Part shown: positions 52,880-62,177 of the stretch, in pieces
Position numbering within the stretch: position 1 is the first letter of the stretch
Layout of the letters: each line of letters begins with the position of its first letter
The notes under the pieces: model-generated
Told to the model about the DNA's origin: nothing
The model's database searches: none
The model's input: only the letters and a program-made list of their open reading frames with translations
Made by a program: the position numbers and the translations under genes
Assembly (NCBI GenBank): GCA_963422675.2
Contig: CAXVYS010000024.1
Location: 1 to 64,000 of the forward strand
Direction of reading: 5' to 3'
Source: UBA4416 sp963422675
GTDB lineage: Bacteria; Bacteroidota; Bacteroidia; B-17B0; Aurantibacillaceae
DNA: 64,000 nt

Positions 52880-54494
52880 CTGCTTTTAAAATAAATAGGG
52901 TGTCTGTTTTACAAGGTATAACTCTTTGATAAGTAAACCAAGTAAATTTACGATAGCCGTTAATAGGTCCATAGCTTATAACGTACGCATTTTTAGGTGC
53001 ATTATTCCATTTGTCGAACCAATTTGTTTTATCGAAAAAAACTTTCGATTCATGCTCCAATCCTCCGTTAATCTGCTCGTCCGGGACCTTGTATTCGTTT
53101 TTTAAAAAGTCAATGGCTACCCATCGCGTGGCATGACCCAAAAAATAATCCTTAGCTGAAAAAACAGAAAACGAACACAAGATAACAGTAAACAGAAGAA
53201 GTAATTTTGTATGATTAAATAATGATTTATAGACGGATGCAATGACAGGAACTATCAAAATAGAAAAAACCATAATGTACCTGTCAAATATAGGGCTTGC
53301 TAAAGCCAAAAAAGAATAGTAAAAAAACAGAGAAATAAGTATGACTGTTATCAAGAAATTGGCAAGCCTGAGATACTCCCTTTGCTTTAATAATAATGCA
53401 TATTCTACCAATATCACTAATAATGAAAACGATCCTAAATAGCTGATCATTTTAATGATAAAAAAAATAAATGAAAAACTATGCTCCTGGTTCAGGCCCA
53501 GGATATAGGTATCTAATAGAGTTTCTGGACCTACACCTGTATTATATAAATAATTACCGATGGGAAATTTTTGCATAGACCATACAACAGGAACATATAA
53601 GAGCACACTAAACAGTACAACTTTCGGATTCTTAGAAAACTCTTTGTTTTTTATAAATGTGCTAAGTTTAGGAATCAGAATTGGGAACAATACAAACCCG
53701 GTGAATGAAATATAATGAATCCATCGTTTGGCAAAATTAACCGCATTATCCAGCAGAGCGTGAGGTTCAAAAAAAGTGGCATTCTTGAAAAACAAATACG
53801 AATAGCCATTCAGAGGGCTATTAACATGAAGCCAACACTCAAATGCAAATAAACCTCCCAGCGCACTCAATAATATAAATAATCCGGGAAACAGATTTTT
53901 TCTGTTTACAAGAACTTCTGAAATAAAAATACCGATCACAAACGACACCCCCAACTGTCTTATTAAAATGGCCCACACTAAAAAAGCAGAGCTTACAAGC
54001 AATAACAAAACGTTTTTAGACAACCTGTATTTCAAATAAAAATATAACCCGATAATAACGCTTGTTATAAATGGCACATCTGTCATAAACGAATTTGATA
54101 ACGAGACATATAACGGATTTGCCAATACCACTAAGCTCAACAAAAACGAATGAAACGGATGCTTAAGAATAAAATCGTTTAACAAGCGGTAAAAAAATAT
54201 AACTCCCAACAAAGACCAGATTAATGTGGAGTAATGTAAAATAGTATACGAAAATCCGAAAATACTGACTACTAAATTACCGTATAAAATATGTGCTAAC
54301 ATGGAAGTATAGCCCCAATGCGACGTATCAACCACATGGTTCTCCCGAAAATCCAATACCATATGGGTGTATAGCCACTCATCGTTTAATGGAAAATTTC
54401 CAACGGGGTGTATTATTAATTCAATAAGACAAAACAGTAAACCTAATAATCCAAGGTAGAAACCAGGATTGTGTACAAGCTTATTCCTGAACAT
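52866..54494 (-). CDS. multi-pass ArnT/PMT-like glycosyltransferase
   Basis: A roughly 542-residue integral membrane protein with about eleven to thirteen hydrophobic segments. An early acidic motif (FPLNDEWLYTHMV) in the first periplasmic loop fits the Asp/Glu catalytic site of GT-C enzymes such as ArnT and PMT. The sugar donor and acceptor are unknown. The open frame reaches 54536, but ATG 54494 removes a polar leader and gives a 14-nt overlap with murF-alr. Middle gene of a three-gene overlapping operon. Confidence 0.75.
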   Translation of the reverse strand: MFRNKLVHNPGFYLGLLGLLFCLIELIIHPVGNFPLNDEWLYTHMVLDFRENHVVDTSHWGYTSMLAHILYGNLVVSIFGFSYTILHYSTLIWSLLGVIFFYRLLNDFILKHPFHSFLLSLVVLANPLYVSLSNSFMTDVPFITSVIIGLYFYLKYRLSKNVLLLLVSSAFLVWAILIRQLGVSFVIGIFISEVLVNRKNLFPGLFILLSALGGLFAFECWLHVNSPLNGYSYLFFKNATFFEPHALLDNAVNFAKRWIHYISFTGFVLFPILIPKLSTFIKNKEFSKNPKVVLFSVLLYVPVVWSMQKFPIGNYLYNTGVGPETLLDTYILGLNQEHSFSFIFFIIKMISYLGSFSLLVILVEYALLLKQREYLRLANFLITVILISLFFYYSFLALASPIFDRYIMVFSILIVPVIASVYKSLFNHTKLLLLFTVILCSFSVFSAKDYFLGHATRWVAIDFLKNEYKVPDEQINGGLEHESKVFFDKTNWFDKWNNAPKNAYVISYGPINGYRKFTWFTYQRVIPCKTDTLFILKADDIH

Positions 54495-56949
54495 ACACGC
54501 GTTTAACTCTTGTAGAAATATTGGTGAGTACTTCATAAGGAATGGTTTCCATAGAGGCAGATAATTTCATCAATTGTTCGTTGGTTTCAAACAGAATTAC
54601 CTCATCACCTTCTTTACAGGCAATATGTGTTACATCTATCATGCACATATCCATACAAATGTTTCCTATCGTTTTGCAAGCCACCTTATTTATGTAGACT
54701 TCGAAATTACCGTTACCCGTTTTTCTGCTCAACCCATCGGCATAGCCAATAGGAATGGTGGCCGTTGTGATTGCTTTATCTGCAACGCCTTTACGACTAT
54801 AACCAATGGTATCTCCTTTTTTAAGATGCTTTAACTGGGAGATGCGTGTTTTTAAAGTGCTGATATTTTTAAGCTGTTGTTTTTCCAGTTCATTAAACCC
54901 AACACCATACATGCCAATGCCTAGGCGTACCATATTATAATGTGCTTCTTTAAAACGGGTGATAGCGCCCGAGTTGCAAATATGTTTTATAGTCGTATAG
55001 CCAATAGCCTGTTCAATTTGAGAAGACATCTTTTCAAAAGAGGCAATTTGTTGAGCCGTAAAATCGTCAAAATCCTTACTATCACTGGCTACCAAATGAG
55101 AGAACACACTTTTTACTTTTATTGATCTTTCACTTTTCAATAACACGCACAACTCATTTAGTTCCTGTTCGTCGAAACCTAAACGGTGCATACCTGTATC
55201 CAATTTAATATGCACGGGGTATTTTTCTGATATGGCTTTGTTTTGCAATGCCTGTAAAAATTCACCAATTACTTTAAAAGAAAACAATTCAGGCTCCAGG
55301 TTATGATCGATCATATCATCATAAGAAGATTCCTCCGGGCTCATTACCATAATAGGTAAATGAATTCCTGCTTTTCTTAGCTCCACACCTTCATCAGCGT
55401 ATGCCACTGCTAAATAATCTACATGGTGATGTTGTATGGTAAACGCTATCTCTGTGCTTCCGCTTCCGTAAGCGGTAGCTTTTACCATACACATGAGCTT
55501 TGTATCTTTCTCTAATTGTGAACGGTAGAAATTAATATTATGAATTAAGTTATTGAGGTTTATTTCTAAAACCGTATCGTGGCTTTTTTGTTGAAGCTGT
55601 TTACTGATTAACTCGAAACCAAAGCTACGCGCACCTTTTAAAAGAATGATCGCATTATGGAACTGAAGCTCTATATTGGTTTTAGTTTCTTCAATAAAAG
55701 CATGTGTGTTCTCAAAAAAATAAGAATGGGCTGTAAATAATTTTTTTTGTGAAGAAATTTCTTTCCCTATTCCTATAAATAAATCAATATGAAACTGGCT
55801 CAATAGTTTTGCTACATGCGTATAAAGTTCCCAGCTTAACTTACCGCTTTGTTCAATATCCGATAAAATAACTATTTTTTGTCCACCTCTGTGCTGTTGT
55901 TTTAAATGGTGCAGCGCAATTTCAAGCGCATTGATATCTGAATTATAAAAATCGTTGATCAAGACACAATTATTAACCCCAAGCTTTAATTCTAAACGCA
56001 TTCCAACAGACTGCAGGGCCTGCATCCGTTTTTCAATTTCCGTATTGGAAATGTTTAAATGCAATAAGGTTGCCCAACAGGTAATGGCATTATCCACACT
56101 TGCGGTATCAGTAAACGGAATGTTGATTTGAATATCTGCACCCTGGTAACGTGCCGCCACTTTTGTTTTATTACCTGTGATGTCTGTCTCCAGAATTTGT
56201 AACGTAGCATCAGATGCCTTCGAAATCAAAAACCATTTTTCGCTGGGTAATAAATGGATATGGGTTTCGTGTAATGAGAGTGCATTGATAATAACGACTT
56301 CACTATCGGAAAACAGGTTTAATTTTTCTTTTAATTTCTGCGTAATGTTCTCAAAGCCCTCGTCATGTGCGGAACCCAGAGATGTGAGTATGCCGATGGT
56401 TGGATGAATGATTTCCCTTAAGGTTTTCATTTCCCCTACTTCGGAAATACCGGCTTCAAAAATTCCTAAGGTATGTTGTGCCTGTAACTGCCATACCGAT
56501 AAGGGTACTCCAATTTGTGAATTGAAACTCTTAGGACTTCGTACAATGCTGTAATCTGTTTTTAATAATTGGTATAACCATTCTTTTACAATGGTTTTTC
56601 CGTTACTTCCCGTAATACCAATAACAGGAATATGATACTGCCTGCGATGGTGAGCCGCTAATCTTTGAAGTGCTTTTTTGGTATTATCGGTTACCAGAAA
56701 ACAAATACCTTCTATTCCCAAACAGTTTTCGGGGATATAATTAACCACAAATAGCTTTACCCCTTTTTGAATCAAGGCATAGATATACTGATGGGCATCA
56801 TTCCGTTCGGTAACCAGAGCAATAAATATGCTGTTGGAAGGCTCTGTCAGCTGGCGACTATCGGTTAAAAGAATCTGATAATCGTGCTCGGTAACATCGC
56901 CTTTAATTTCGGCACCAATGATAGTAGCTATGTTCTGAGATTTGTACAA
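54481..56949 (-). CDS. bifunctional MurF / alanine racemase fusion
   Basis: An 822-residue fusion of UDP-MurNAc-tripeptide:D-Ala-D-Ala ligase (1 to about 455, ATP loop GITGSNGKT at 111-119) and alanine racemase (about 458-822, PLP lysine K490 in VKATAYGSG, GYADGLSRK near the C-terminus). One protein thus makes D-Ala and adds the dipeptide to peptidoglycan precursor. The fusion is typical of Bacteroidota. The start is TTG; an in-frame stop lies 15 nt upstream and no in-frame ATG is close, so it is well fixed. A hairpin abuts it (56953-56990). Confidence 0.95.
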   Translation of the reverse strand: MYKSQNIATIIGAEIKGDVTEHDYQILLTDSRQLTEPSNSIFIALVTERNDAHQYIYALIQKGVKLFVVNYIPENCLGIEGICFLVTDNTKKALQRLAAHHRRQYHIPVIGITGSNGKTIVKEWLYQLLKTDYSIVRSPKSFNSQIGVPLSVWQLQAQHTLGIFEAGISEVGEMKTLREIIHPTIGILTSLGSAHDEGFENITQKLKEKLNLFSDSEVVIINALSLHETHIHLLPSEKWFLISKASDATLQILETDITGNKTKVAARYQGADIQINIPFTDTASVDNAITCWATLLHLNISNTEIEKRMQALQSVGMRLELKLGVNNCVLINDFYNSDINALEIALHHLKQQHRGGQKIVILSDIEQSGKLSWELYTHVAKLLSQFHIDLFIGIGKEISSQKKLFTAHSYFFENTHAFIEETKTNIELQFHNAIILLKGARSFGFELISKQLQQKSHDTVLEINLNNLIHNINFYRSQLEKDTKLMCMVKATAYGSGSTEIAFTIQHHHVDYLAVAYADEGVELRKAGIHLPIMVMSPEESSYDDMIDHNLEPELFSFKVIGEFLQALQNKAISEKYPVHIKLDTGMHRLGFDEQELNELCVLLKSERSIKVKSVFSHLVASDSKDFDDFTAQQIASFEKMSSQIEQAIGYTTIKHICNSGAITRFKEAHYNMVRLGIGMYGVGFNELEKQQLKNISTLKTRISQLKHLKKGDTIGYSRKGVADKAITTATIPIGYADGLSRKTGNGNFEVYINKVACKTIGNICMDMCMIDVTHIACKEGDEVILFETNEQLMKLSASMETIPYEVLTNISTRVKRVYVQE

Positions 56950-56952
56950 AAT

Positions 56953-56990
56953 AAAAGTGGCTTATTTTTATTACAAAATAAGCCACTTTT
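56953..56990 (-). terminator. intrinsic terminator of the OmpR-type regulator, abutting the murF-alr start
   Basis: A perfect 16-bp stem (56953-56968/56975-56990, AAAAGTGGCTTATTTT and complement) with a 6-nt loop and U-rich tail on the minus strand. It is 3 nt from the murF-alr TTG codon and so covers the usual RBS position. Confidence 0.85.
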
Positions 56991-57023
56991 AAACTAATTC
57001 CCTAATTTTTTAGGGTTTTATAA

Positions 57024-57725
57024 CTATGAGTTCACTAATAATTTAAAGCCTTTACCATGAATATTTACGATCTCAACTTTAGAATCTTCTTTTAAATATT
57101 TACGAAGCTTAGCAATATAAACATCCATACTACGGCCGTTGAAATAATTATCATCATGCCAAATGGTTTTTAAAGCAAAGTTTCTGTCTAACACATCATT
57201 TTTATGCACGCATAACAAACGCATTAACTGGCTTTCTTTAGTCGTTAATTTTTGTTCGGTTCCATTATGGGATAAGCCCTGAGTTTCGGAATTAAATGTA
57301 TAATCACCTACCGAAAAATTAACGTCTTCGCTGTTATAAACACGTTGTTTGTTACTTCTGCGTAAAACAGCATTAACCCGTGCCATTAACTCTTCCATAC
57401 TAAATGGCTTGGTGATATAATCATCAGCACCTGAATTAAAGCCTTCGATGGTGTCTTCTTTCATGCTTTTAGCCGTTAAAAATATGATAGGTACATTTTT
57501 ATCGGTTACGCGAATCTCTTTCGCTAATGTAAGGCCATCTTTAACGGGCATCATCACATCCAATAATAATAAATCATACTCTTGTTTACAAAATGCATCA
57601 AAGCCTTTTTTACCATCGGTAGCTAGTTTTGTATCAAAGCCTTTTGCTTCTAAATACTCCTGTAATAACGCTCCTAAATTCGGATCATCCTCTACCAATA
57701 ATACTTGTGTTTTTACATTTTCCAT
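57024..57725 (-). CDS. OmpR-family response regulator
   Basis: A 233-residue regulator. Receiver domain at 1-120 with phospho-acceptor Asp at about 56 (YDLLLLDVMMPVKDG) and Lys in YITKPFSMEELMAR. The winged-helix OmpR domain is at about 135-230 (TTKESQLMRLLCVHKNDVLDRN). It resembles Bacteroides RprY. It lies 21 nt downstream of its kinase and has its own terminator. Confidence 0.94.
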   Translation of the reverse strand: MENVKTQVLLVEDDPNLGALLQEYLEAKGFDTKLATDGKKGFDAFCKQEYDLLLLDVMMPVKDGLTLAKEIRVTDKNVPIIFLTAKSMKEDTIEGFNSGADDYITKPFSMEELMARVNAVLRRSNKQRVYNSEDVNFSVGDYTFNSETQGLSHNGTEQKLTTKESQLMRLLCVHKNDVLDRNFALKTIWHDDNYFNGRSMDVYIAKLRKYLKEDSKVEIVNIHGKGFKLLVNS

Positions 57726-57746
57726 AACTGTTTTATTATATTTTAT

Positions 57747-59315
57747 TTAATGTACGATTTTGCAAGGTAAAAGGATTTTGAAAGTACTGCCTTTCCCTAT
57801 CTCACTCTCTACATGAATTGTGCCATTATGCTTTTCAACTACCGCTTTTACATAACTTAGCCCTAAACCAAAGCCTTTTACATTATGAACATTGCCGGTT
57901 GGCACCCTATAGAATTTATCAAAAATCTTTCTCAAATTATCTTTACTAATGCCAATTCCATTATCTTTTATTACAATTTCAATGCCATCGGCCGTATCTT
58001 TCGTTGTAATGATAATGTTAGGCTGGTCTTTGGTATACTTTACCGCGTTATCAATTAAATTAAATATAATGTTGGTGAGATGTAATTTATCAGCACTTAT
58101 AATACAATTGGAAGCCCCTAATTGTTTAGTAATAGAGCCGCCCCGTTGGTCAATTAATAACTGGGTATTTTGAATGGCCTGGTTAATTATTTCATGCACA
58201 TCAACCTGATTTATTTTAAGCTTAAACTCTCCCTTGTCCAGTATCGATGTTTGCAAAATACTTTCTACTAAAATGCTTAAGCGTTTATTTTCATCGGTAA
58301 TCATTTTAATGAACCGGTGTTGTTTTTCAGGGGTTTTAGCCACAGAACCATCATTCAGCATTTCGGCCGCTAAGGCAATAGTACTGATAGGTGTTTTAAA
58401 CTCATGCGTCATATTACTGATGAAATCATTTTTAATGAGCGATAGTTTTTTCTGCCTGGAAATAGTTGCGATGGTATAATAAAAGGCAAAAATAAGAATG
58501 GTGATCACAATACCTGACACGGTAAGCATTGCCCACATGGTGTTTAATAAATAATTGGTTTCGTTAGGGAAGTTTACACTTAAGTACTGCGGTGTAACGT
58601 ACACATTACTCGGTGATAAATTTATTTTGTAATAACAGCCGGTAGAGTCGCAATCTTTTTGAGCATCCTTATAGTTGGCCTTAGAGGTAGAGTTAGCCAG
58701 TTGGCTGGAAATAGAATAGACGAAGCGTGTATTGATTCCGGCTGACCTTAACTCCTGATGCAACACGGTATCCAGCATCAACGAATCCACTTTAGGCTTG
58801 TAATCTTTATATACATTAATACTGATCAACTCATCGTAAAGATCGTTTACAACTTCGGTACCGGCTTTGAGCAACTCATCCCTTAAGCTTTCTTCATTAG
58901 AGGAGGACGAGTTTAAAAGCTCGTACGGTAAAAAGTTTTTCTGGGATTTGATGGAATCACCAATAAACTCTTTTTGTGACATTTTGCTGGTAATTACTCC
59001 GGAGGAATCAGTACTCAGTTCTTCAAAAATTCTTACCTGCACATCTTTCCCGGTAGGATTTTTTAAAGTTACCAAACCCGGTTTGGTAATGCGTACCCCT
59101 TGCTTTCGTAACTTGATTTTTTTGGCAATTTTATTGGCCGTGGCAATTTTTTCAAGTTTATAGCTGGTTGATTTCAGGGCTTCGATCACAGAATGATCGA
59201 ATTCTTCCTTTTTTAATTTAATAGAGCTACGGATCCAGTATACCTGAATGGCAATTAAAGCCACTAAAGCCAGGCCAACTAATACAGAAATAATTCCAAG
59301 ATTGTGTTTATTCAT
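57747..59315 (-). CDS. sensor histidine kinase of the OmpR-type pair
   Basis: A 522-residue kinase with TM1 at about 8-28 and TM2 at about 262-283 and a long periplasmic domain. H box NMTHEFKTPISTIALAAEML (His about 303); HATPase with N box (NIIFNLIDNAVKY), G1 (DNGIGI) and G2 (GFGLGLSYV). It resembles RprX. CAAATGTA (TACATTTG on the minus strand) at 59325-59332 is a possible -7 box. Partner regulator is 21 nt downstream. Confidence 0.93.
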   Translation of the reverse strand: MNKHNLGIISVLVGLALVALIAIQVYWIRSSIKLKKEEFDHSVIEALKSTSYKLEKIATANKIAKKIKLRKQGVRITKPGLVTLKNPTGKDVQVRIFEELSTDSSGVITSKMSQKEFIGDSIKSQKNFLPYELLNSSSSNEESLRDELLKAGTEVVNDLYDELISINVYKDYKPKVDSLMLDTVLHQELRSAGINTRFVYSISSQLANSTSKANYKDAQKDCDSTGCYYKINLSPSNVYVTPQYLSVNFPNETNYLLNTMWAMLTVSGIVITILIFAFYYTIATISRQKKLSLIKNDFISNMTHEFKTPISTIALAAEMLNDGSVAKTPEKQHRFIKMITDENKRLSILVESILQTSILDKGEFKLKINQVDVHEIINQAIQNTQLLIDQRGGSITKQLGASNCIISADKLHLTNIIFNLIDNAVKYTKDQPNIIITTKDTADGIEIVIKDNGIGISKDNLRKIFDKFYRVPTGNVHNVKGFGLGLSYVKAVVEKHNGTIHVESEIGKGSTFKILLPCKIVH

Positions 59316-59444
59316 TTGTTATAACAAATGTAGCAAAGTATCTGAGTTTGTATTTGCATGGTTAACTTTTTTTAACTGCGGTGGGATGAACGACGTATGC
59401 TGCAAGCCTTCAGAGATGGCATAAGACCTTTACGCAGCCTGTTT

Positions 59445-59834
59445 TCAGGGTTTTTCCTTCTCCTTATTAAAGCTTTCCAATAAGCTGCTTACCAACGATA
59501 AAATTAAGCTGAACCAGAGTGCGGTCCAGAATCCATCCACATAAAAGCCATCGACCAGTTTATGAGCAAATAAGATAATGATGGCGTTGATCACCAATAG
59601 AAAAAGGCCTAAGGTAAAAAAGGTAATAGGCAAAGAAACAAGGGTTAGGATGGGTTTTACGATCGTATTTAAAAAGGCTAAAACCACCGCTACCAAGAGT
59701 GCCGTCAAAAATTTGTTCAGTTCAGGTGTTTCTGTAACCAAAAACTGATTGTTGCCGATTGTAACGCCTTTTAAAAAATAAGAGGTGATAAGTACTGCGA
59801 TAGCAGATATAAGTATCTTAAAGAGGAAATTCAT
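59445..59834 (-). CDS. phage holin family 4 (YvlD-like) membrane protein
   Basis: A 129-residue membrane protein with about four hydrophobic segments (VVLAFLNTIVKPILTLVSLP; LGLFLLVINAIIILFAHKLV). This motif set defines the PF04020/YvlD family, common outside phages, so the holin name is historical. Single gene between the foldase and the kinase. Function uncertain. Confidence 0.88.
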   Translation of the reverse strand: MNFLFKILISAIAVLITSYFLKGVTIGNNQFLVTETPELNKFLTALLVAVVLAFLNTIVKPILTLVSLPITFFTLGLFLLVINAIIILFAHKLVDGFYVDGFWTALWFSLILSLVSSLLESFNKEKEKP

Positions 59835-59913
59835 GCTGTTTTTCAGGATTTAAAGATACGTAGTTTAGCCTATCTTTTTAGTAAAAAGATAAAAACTGCC
59901 CGGTTCTTTCAAC

Positions 59914-59948
59914 AAAAAACCCCGAAAGTAAGTCTTTCGGGGTTTTAT
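59914..59948 (-). terminator. intrinsic terminator of the PpiD-like gene
   Basis: A 13-bp stem (59916-59928/59934-59946, AAAACCCCGAAAG and complement) with loop TAAGT, 21 nt past the stop. Confidence 0.92.
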
Positions 59949-59968
59949 TAACTATCTATTTGAAAAAA

Positions 59969-62122
59969 CTAGAAGAATTTACCTCTGTGATCTTCAATCT
60001 CGGCTTTGTCTTTTAAAGCATCATATAATTCATAATCTACACGGCCACCGGAAGACTGTTCCATTTCTTTTTGTTTGTTTTTAAAGTCTTTCGGTAAAAT
60101 GCCCTCCGTTACTGCTGTTACATTTACAATAAAAACACCATTATCACCTTTAACGGCTTTACTTACAGCTCCTGTTTTCATAGCGGTTGCCGTTCCTATT
60201 AAAGCATCTTCTCTGCCTATTGCAGCCACATTATAAGTTGCAAAGGTCAAATTGTCTGCTTTTTCAACCATTAAGCTCATTTTAGAAGCAATATCATCAA
60301 TAGATTTTGAAGCTCCTGCTTTAGTATTGAATTCAGCAATAAACTGATCTGCTTTTTTATCACGGATCGCTTTAATGGTTACTTCCTCTTTTACTTCATC
60401 CAAAGGAGCAATTCCTTTTTCTTTAATCCCAACCAGGTTTGCTACAATGTATCTGTCTTTAAATTCAAATACAGGAGATACATTTCCTTTTTTAGATTTG
60501 TAGATCCATTTTACAAGGTCTTTTGCTGCATCAAGTCCCGGTAAATTTTTATCACCTTCTTTGATGTTTTCAGCAATACGTTTATTTAATTTTTCAGTTT
60601 CAACACCTTTTTCAAATGCCTCACCTGTTTGGTTTTTTCCGGCAAAATCAGTTGCTAATTTATAGTACTCCTGGTTTGTTTCAGAGCTTGGAGCAATTAA
60701 TTTAGTGATTTGTGCTACTGTGTAAGAATTATGACGTGTTTTAGAAACGTTTAATACTTCGATGATATGGAACCCAAATTGTGTAGGAACTACTGAAATA
60801 GTACCAACAGTACCTTCTAAACCTGCATCTTTAAACGGAGCTACAAATCCTTTGTTCTCATCAAACCAACCGTAATCACCTCCTTTATCAATAGATCCCA
60901 AATCGTCTGACATGGTTTTTACCAATGTATCAAAAGGTACTTTTTTCTCTTTGATTAAGGTTAATAAACTATCTGCCACACGTTTTGCTGCCACAGGTGA
61001 ACGTTGTTGCTGTGTTTTAGGATTTTGTAACCCAATTAAAATGTGACGTACTTTAGCTGAATCTGCTACGGATTTTACGTTGGTTAATTTGTAAATTTTA
61101 ATGAATGTACCTTCTGTATAAGGTCCATAAACAGTTCCTTTAGGTGCATTGTATACGGTAGAATCTGAAATGATCATATTCTTTTTAGTATAACCCGAAA
61201 TCATTACCTGACCACCTTCACTTTCCTGAGAGATATAAGAAGAATCTTCTTTGGCAGTTCTTGATTTAAATTCATCCACTACACGCATCGCGTCTTTTTG
61301 AATAGATTCATAATCTGCTTTGGAAGGTAATACATCAAAAGAAACATACTCTATTTTACGGGTAGTTTCACCTACTTTGTATTCCGATTTATGTTTGTTG
61401 TAATAGTTAGAAATCTCTTCGTCACTTACTTTTACAGTAGAATCTGAAACGGTTGCATAACGTTTAATAACGAAGTTTGTATTTACCTGTTTCGTTTGAT
61501 TCACAAAAGCAGCTTTTGCCTCTGCAGATGTTACATATAAGCCTTTTTTAATTAACAGGTTATATTTTTCGGCTGTACGCAAATCAGAAATCGAGCTTTC
61601 TAATTGTTTCCAGAATTTTTCCTGGTCTGCGTTCATTTGCCCAACCCATTGGTTTAATTTTGCAACATCCAAGGATCCATCAGGACGAGCAAACGCTTCG
61701 TAAACTTTACCGGTTTGTTGATCCGTTAACTGCTGAACCACATATTGGTGAGGGTGCACTAACATTAAATCAGTTAGTTCATCGTCAGATACGGTGATCC
61801 CTAATTTTTTGTATTGTGTTTTAACTACACGGTCGTTAATCATTTGATTCCAAACCTGGTCAATGATCTGCTCTTTTGTTTTCTCATCAATTTGTGCCTG
61901 AGGGTTTGATTGTTGAATTTGCATGATTTGCTCATCTACTTTTGTATTAAAAGCAGTGACATCAATTTTATCACCGGCAATTTTTCCAACTAATGTATCA
62001 CTACCTGCAAAAAGGGCGCTTCCGGATCCTAATAAACTTTCTAAAATGAAAATAACCAGGGCTAAGCCAATAATTCCAACTAAAAGTCCGGTTTTGCTAC
62101 GAATTTTTTCTAAAACACTCAT
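59969..62122 (-). CDS. PpiD/SurA-like peptidylprolyl isomerase
   Basis: A 717-residue membrane-anchored periplasmic foldase. TM helix at about 12-32; SurA-N chaperone-type helices at about 35-250; a parvulin-type rotamase at about 357-460 (VRHILIGLQN, FGFHIIEVL); a C-terminal region to the end with several PpiD-type helices. It helps outer-membrane proteins fold after Sec export. CAAAGATA (62146-62153; TATCTTTG on the minus strand) is a likely -7 box, with a TTC instead of TTG at -33. Confidence 0.9.
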   Translation of the reverse strand: MSVLEKIRSKTGLLVGIIGLALVIFILESLLGSGSALFAGSDTLVGKIAGDKIDVTAFNTKVDEQIMQIQQSNPQAQIDEKTKEQIIDQVWNQMINDRVVKTQYKKLGITVSDDELTDLMLVHPHQYVVQQLTDQQTGKVYEAFARPDGSLDVAKLNQWVGQMNADQEKFWKQLESSISDLRTAEKYNLLIKKGLYVTSAEAKAAFVNQTKQVNTNFVIKRYATVSDSTVKVSDEEISNYYNKHKSEYKVGETTRKIEYVSFDVLPSKADYESIQKDAMRVVDEFKSRTAKEDSSYISQESEGGQVMISGYTKKNMIISDSTVYNAPKGTVYGPYTEGTFIKIYKLTNVKSVADSAKVRHILIGLQNPKTQQQRSPVAAKRVADSLLTLIKEKKVPFDTLVKTMSDDLGSIDKGGDYGWFDENKGFVAPFKDAGLEGTVGTISVVPTQFGFHIIEVLNVSKTRHNSYTVAQITKLIAPSSETNQEYYKLATDFAGKNQTGEAFEKGVETEKLNKRIAENIKEGDKNLPGLDAAKDLVKWIYKSKKGNVSPVFEFKDRYIVANLVGIKEKGIAPLDEVKEEVTIKAIRDKKADQFIAEFNTKAGASKSIDDIASKMSLMVEKADNLTFATYNVAAIGREDALIGTATAMKTGAVSKAVKGDNGVFIVNVTAVTEGILPKDFKNKQKEMEQSSGGRVDYELYDALKDKAEIEDHRGKFF

Positions 62123-62177
62123 GTTTGTTATTAATTTAAGGAATGCAAAGATAAAATTATTGCTGAATAACGAAAAA

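Noticed and set aside
59445..59834. Prophage remnant suggested by the 'phage holin' family name
   Set aside because: PF04020/YvlD is mostly a chromosomal family and no phage gene adjoins it.
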